Source: Glaciecola blandensis
Lineage (GTDB): Bacteria > Pseudomonadota > Gammaproteobacteria > Enterobacterales > Alteromonadaceae
DNA length: 64,000 nucleotides
Assembly: GCF_031846165.1 (NCBI RefSeq)
Contig: NZ_JAVRIE010000004.1
Span: 310,001 to 374,000, forward strand
Direction of reading: 5' to 3'
Position numbers and translations under genes: made by a program. The notes under the pieces were generated by a model. That model was not told the origin of the DNA, ran no database searches, and worked only from the letters and a program-made list of their open reading frames with translations. Below are positions 61,880-64,000 of the stretch, in pieces. Numbering within the stretch: position 1 is the stretch's first letter; the number at the start of each line of letters is the position of its first letter.

Positions 61880-64000
61880 ATGACCGATGTGATGCATCCA
61901 GATGTGGATCCAACAGAAACGCAAGAATGGTTAGACGCACTAGAAGCGGTTTTAGAAGAAGAGGGCGTTGATCGTGCTCATTACTTACTTGAATCGTTGA
62001 TTGAAAAAGCCAGACGCAGCGGAGCGCACTTGCCTTACGATGCGACAACGGCATACATAAATACCATTCCAGCTGGCCAAGAGCCTACCATGCCTGGTGA
62101 CCAGACTATCGAGACTAAGATACGAAATGCTATTCGTTGGAATGCAATGATGATGGTATTGCGTGGCTCAAAAAAAGATCTTGAGCTTGGTGGACATATC
62201 TCTAGTTTCGCCTCTTCAGCGATGTTATACGATGTTGGCTTCAACCACTTTTTCCGTGCACCAAATGACAAAGACGGCGGCGACTATCTATTTGTTCAAG
62301 GCCACGTTTCTCCGGGTATTTATTCTCGTGCATTTATCGAAGGTCGTTTGTCTGAAGGTCAATTAGACGGTTTCAGACAAGAGGTTGATGGTGAAGGTTT
62401 GTCTTCATACCCGCATCCGAAACTCATGCCTGACTTTTGGCAGTTCCCAACCGTATCGATGGGCCTGGGCCCAATGCAAGCGATTTACCTTGCGCGTTTC
62501 TTGAAGTATCTCACAAACCGTGGTTTGAAAGATTGTTCCGACCAGCGCGTTTGGTGCTTTATGGGTGACGGTGAAGTCGATGAGCCAGAATCATTGGGCG
62601 CTATCGGTTTAGCATCACGTGAAGGCTTGGATAACTTGACCTTTGTTATCAACTGTAACCTCCAACGTTTAGATGGTCCTGTACGTGGTAATGGTAAAAT
62701 TATCCAAGAATTAGAGGGAACATTCCGTGGCGCAGGCTGGGAAGTATTTAAGGTAATTTGGGGTCGTTATTGGGATCCATTACTTGCTCGTGATACTTCA
62801 GGCAAGTTGTTAGATGTCATGAATGAAACCGTTGATGGTGAATACCAAAACTATAAATCAAAGGGTGGCGCTTACACGCGTGACAACTTCTTTGGTAAAT
62901 ATCCTGAATTAAAAGATATGGTTGCCAATATGTCAGACGATGATATTTGGCGTCTGAACCGTGGTGGCCATGACCCAGTTAAAGTCTATGCAGCTTATAA
63001 ACGTGCAACAGAAACCGTTGGTCGTCCACAAGTGATTCTAGCTAAAACCGTAAAAGGTTACGGCATGGGTGAAGCGGGTGAAGGTAAAAACATTGCGCAC
63101 AACGTGAAGAAAATGGACGTTGAAGCGGTCAAGCATTATCGTAATCGTTTCAATATTCCTGTATCGGACGAGACCATCGGCGACTTGCCGTATTACCGTT
63201 TTGACGAAAATAGCCCTGAAATGAAATATTTGCGCGAGAAGCGTGAAGCACTTCATGGTTATATGCCGGTCCGTTTGAACAAGAGCAACCACGATCTTCC
63301 AGCGCCGCCATTGAAGTCTTTTGAAGCCATTACCAAAGGCTCGGGTGACCGTGAAATTTCAACCACGATGGCCTTTGTTCGAGTACTCACGGTGTTGCTG
63401 AAAGACAAGCAAATGGGTAAGAACGTTGTGCCTATTATTCCTGATGAAGCACGTACGTTTGGTATGGAAGGCTTGTTCCGCCAAGTTGGTATTTACTCAA
63501 ATTCAGGTCAAAAGTATATCCCTCAAGATAAAGACCAAGTCGCGTACTATCGCGAAGATAAAAAAGGTCAAGTATTGCAAGAGGGTATTAACGAATTGGG
63601 CGCTATGTCGTCATTTGTTGCTGCGGGTACTTCATACTCAACTAATGACTTGCCGATGCTGCCTGTTTACATCTACTACTCAATGTTTGGTTTCCAACGT
63701 GTTGGTGACATGGCTTGGGCGGCAGGTGATAGCCAATGCCGTGGTTTCCTTGTTGGTGGTACAGCGGGTAGAACAACGCTGAATGGCGAAGGCTTACAGC
63801 ATCAAGATGGCCACTCTCACGTTCAGGCTGGTTTAATTCCTAACTGCATCAGCTATGACCCAACTTATGGTTATGAAGTAGCAGTCATTACTCAAGACGG
63901 TACTCGCCGAATGTTAGAAGAACAAGAGAACGTGTTCTATTACCTAACTGTAATGAATGAGAACTACGTACAACCTGAAATGCCAAAAGGCTGTGAAGAA
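61880..64000 (+). CDS. aceE: Pyruvate dehydrogenase E1 component AceE (partial, 3' cut)
   Basis: Thiamine-diphosphate enzyme that decarboxylates pyruvate and hands the acetyl group to E2. The first 707 codons are present and the frame is open to the window end (E. coli AceE has 887 residues). The homodimeric-E1 features are clear: N-terminal PTETQEWLDALEAVL, GHISSFASSA, the cofactor motif GDGEVDEPES with NCNLQRLDG, and later YVQPEMP at the edge. ATG 61880 is preceded by AGGAAA. It is the expected target of PdhR; aceF and lpd should follow outside the window. Confidence 0.97.
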   Translation, partial: MTDVMHPDVDPTETQEWLDALEAVLEEEGVDRAHYLLESLIEKARRSGAHLPYDATTAYINTIPAGQEPTMPGDQTIETKIRNAIRWNAMMMVLRGSKKDLELGGHISSFASSAMLYDVGFNHFFRAPNDKDGGDYLFVQGHVSPGIYSRAFIEGRLSEGQLDGFRQEVDGEGLSSYPHPKLMPDFWQFPTVSMGLGPMQAIYLARFLKYLTNRGLKDCSDQRVWCFMGDGEVDEPESLGAIGLASREGLDNLTFVINCNLQRLDGPVRGNGKIIQELEGTFRGAGWEVFKVIWGRYWDPLLARDTSGKLLDVMNETVDGEYQNYKSKGGAYTRDNFFGKYPELKDMVANMSDDDIWRLNRGGHDPVKVYAAYKRATETVGRPQVILAKTVKGYGMGEAGEGKNIAHNVKKMDVEAVKHYRNRFNIPVSDETIGDLPYYRFDENSPEMKYLREKREALHGYMPVRLNKSNHDLPAPPLKSFEAITKGSGDREISTTMAFVRVLTVLLKDKQMGKNVVPIIPDEARTFGMEGLFRQVGIYSNSGQKYIPQDKDQVAYYREDKKGQVLQEGINELGAMSSFVAAGTSYSTNDLPMLPVYIYYSMFGFQRVGDMAWAAGDSQCRGFLVGGTAGRTTLNGEGLQHQDGHSHVQAGLIPNCISYDPTYGYEVAVITQDGTRRMLEEQENVFYYLTVMNENYVQPEMPKGCEE

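Noticed and set aside
63426..63782. 118-codon frame inside aceE
   Set aside because: It lies in another phase of the intact, well-conserved aceE reading frame and has no plausible domain.

Overview
The window looks like a chromosomal segment of a marine gammaproteobacterium of the order Alteromonadales (Alteromonas/Glaciecola-like). This is inferred from the full division and cell-wall cluster in gammaproteobacterial order, the secA-mutT ... yacG-zapD-coaE-pil-nadC-ampE-pdhR-aceE neighbourhood, and protein similarities recalled by eye; no database search was run. No tRNA, rRNA, CRISPR array, prophage or intact insertion sequence was seen.

Layout. (1) 0-12.2 kb is a phosphate block: ppx and ppk on the minus strand behind a good Pho box, a gcvR-like ACT protein, then pstC-pstA-pstB-phoU, a PiT transporter and oxyR on the plus strand. 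PstS is not in the window. (2) 12.2-24.5 kb is more variable: a collagen-stalked choice-of-anchor I lipoprotein, a beta-ketoacyl synthase III, the PrsK/PrsR two-component pair (no exosortase or PEP-CTERM gene here), a ParA-like ATPase, a peroxiredoxin-glutaredoxin fusion, a secreted alpha/beta hydrolase, an M19 dipeptidase lipoprotein and SapC. (3) 24.6-43.0 kb is the dcw cluster: mraZ, rsmH, ftsL, ftsI, murE, murF, mraY, murD, ftsW, murG, murC, ddlB, ftsQ, ftsA, ftsZ, lpxC. Most junctions overlap or nearly touch, and an MraZ-type operator lies at the front. (4) 43.2-47.4 kb holds an M23 peptidase, secA and mutT. (5) 47.5-53.8 kb is an accessory insertion between mutT and yacG: a DUF3592-like protein, an RND pump with its adaptor and TetR regulator, and an aspartoacylase resembling the animal enzyme. 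(6) 53.8-64 kb returns to the conserved order: yacG, zapD, coaE, pilD, pilC, pilA, nadC, ampE, pdhR and the start of aceE (cut by the window end). pilB and ampD are missing from their usual places.

How the genes work together. The phosphate block takes up phosphate (Pst, Pit), signals its status (PhoU) and stores or releases it as polyphosphate (Ppk, Ppx). The dcw cluster makes lipid II and the division machinery, LpxC commits to lipid A, and SecA exports envelope proteins. The pil genes make type IV pilin, its assembly platform and its peptidase. PdhR senses pyruvate and should repress its own promoter through a clear operator. The most notable departures from the usual plan are the PrsK/PrsR-lipoprotein-KAS III neighbourhood with a shared GTCACARTATT motif, the 28-codon membrane ORF standing where ampD would be, the aspartoacylase, and the terminator-like hairpin between pdhR and aceE.
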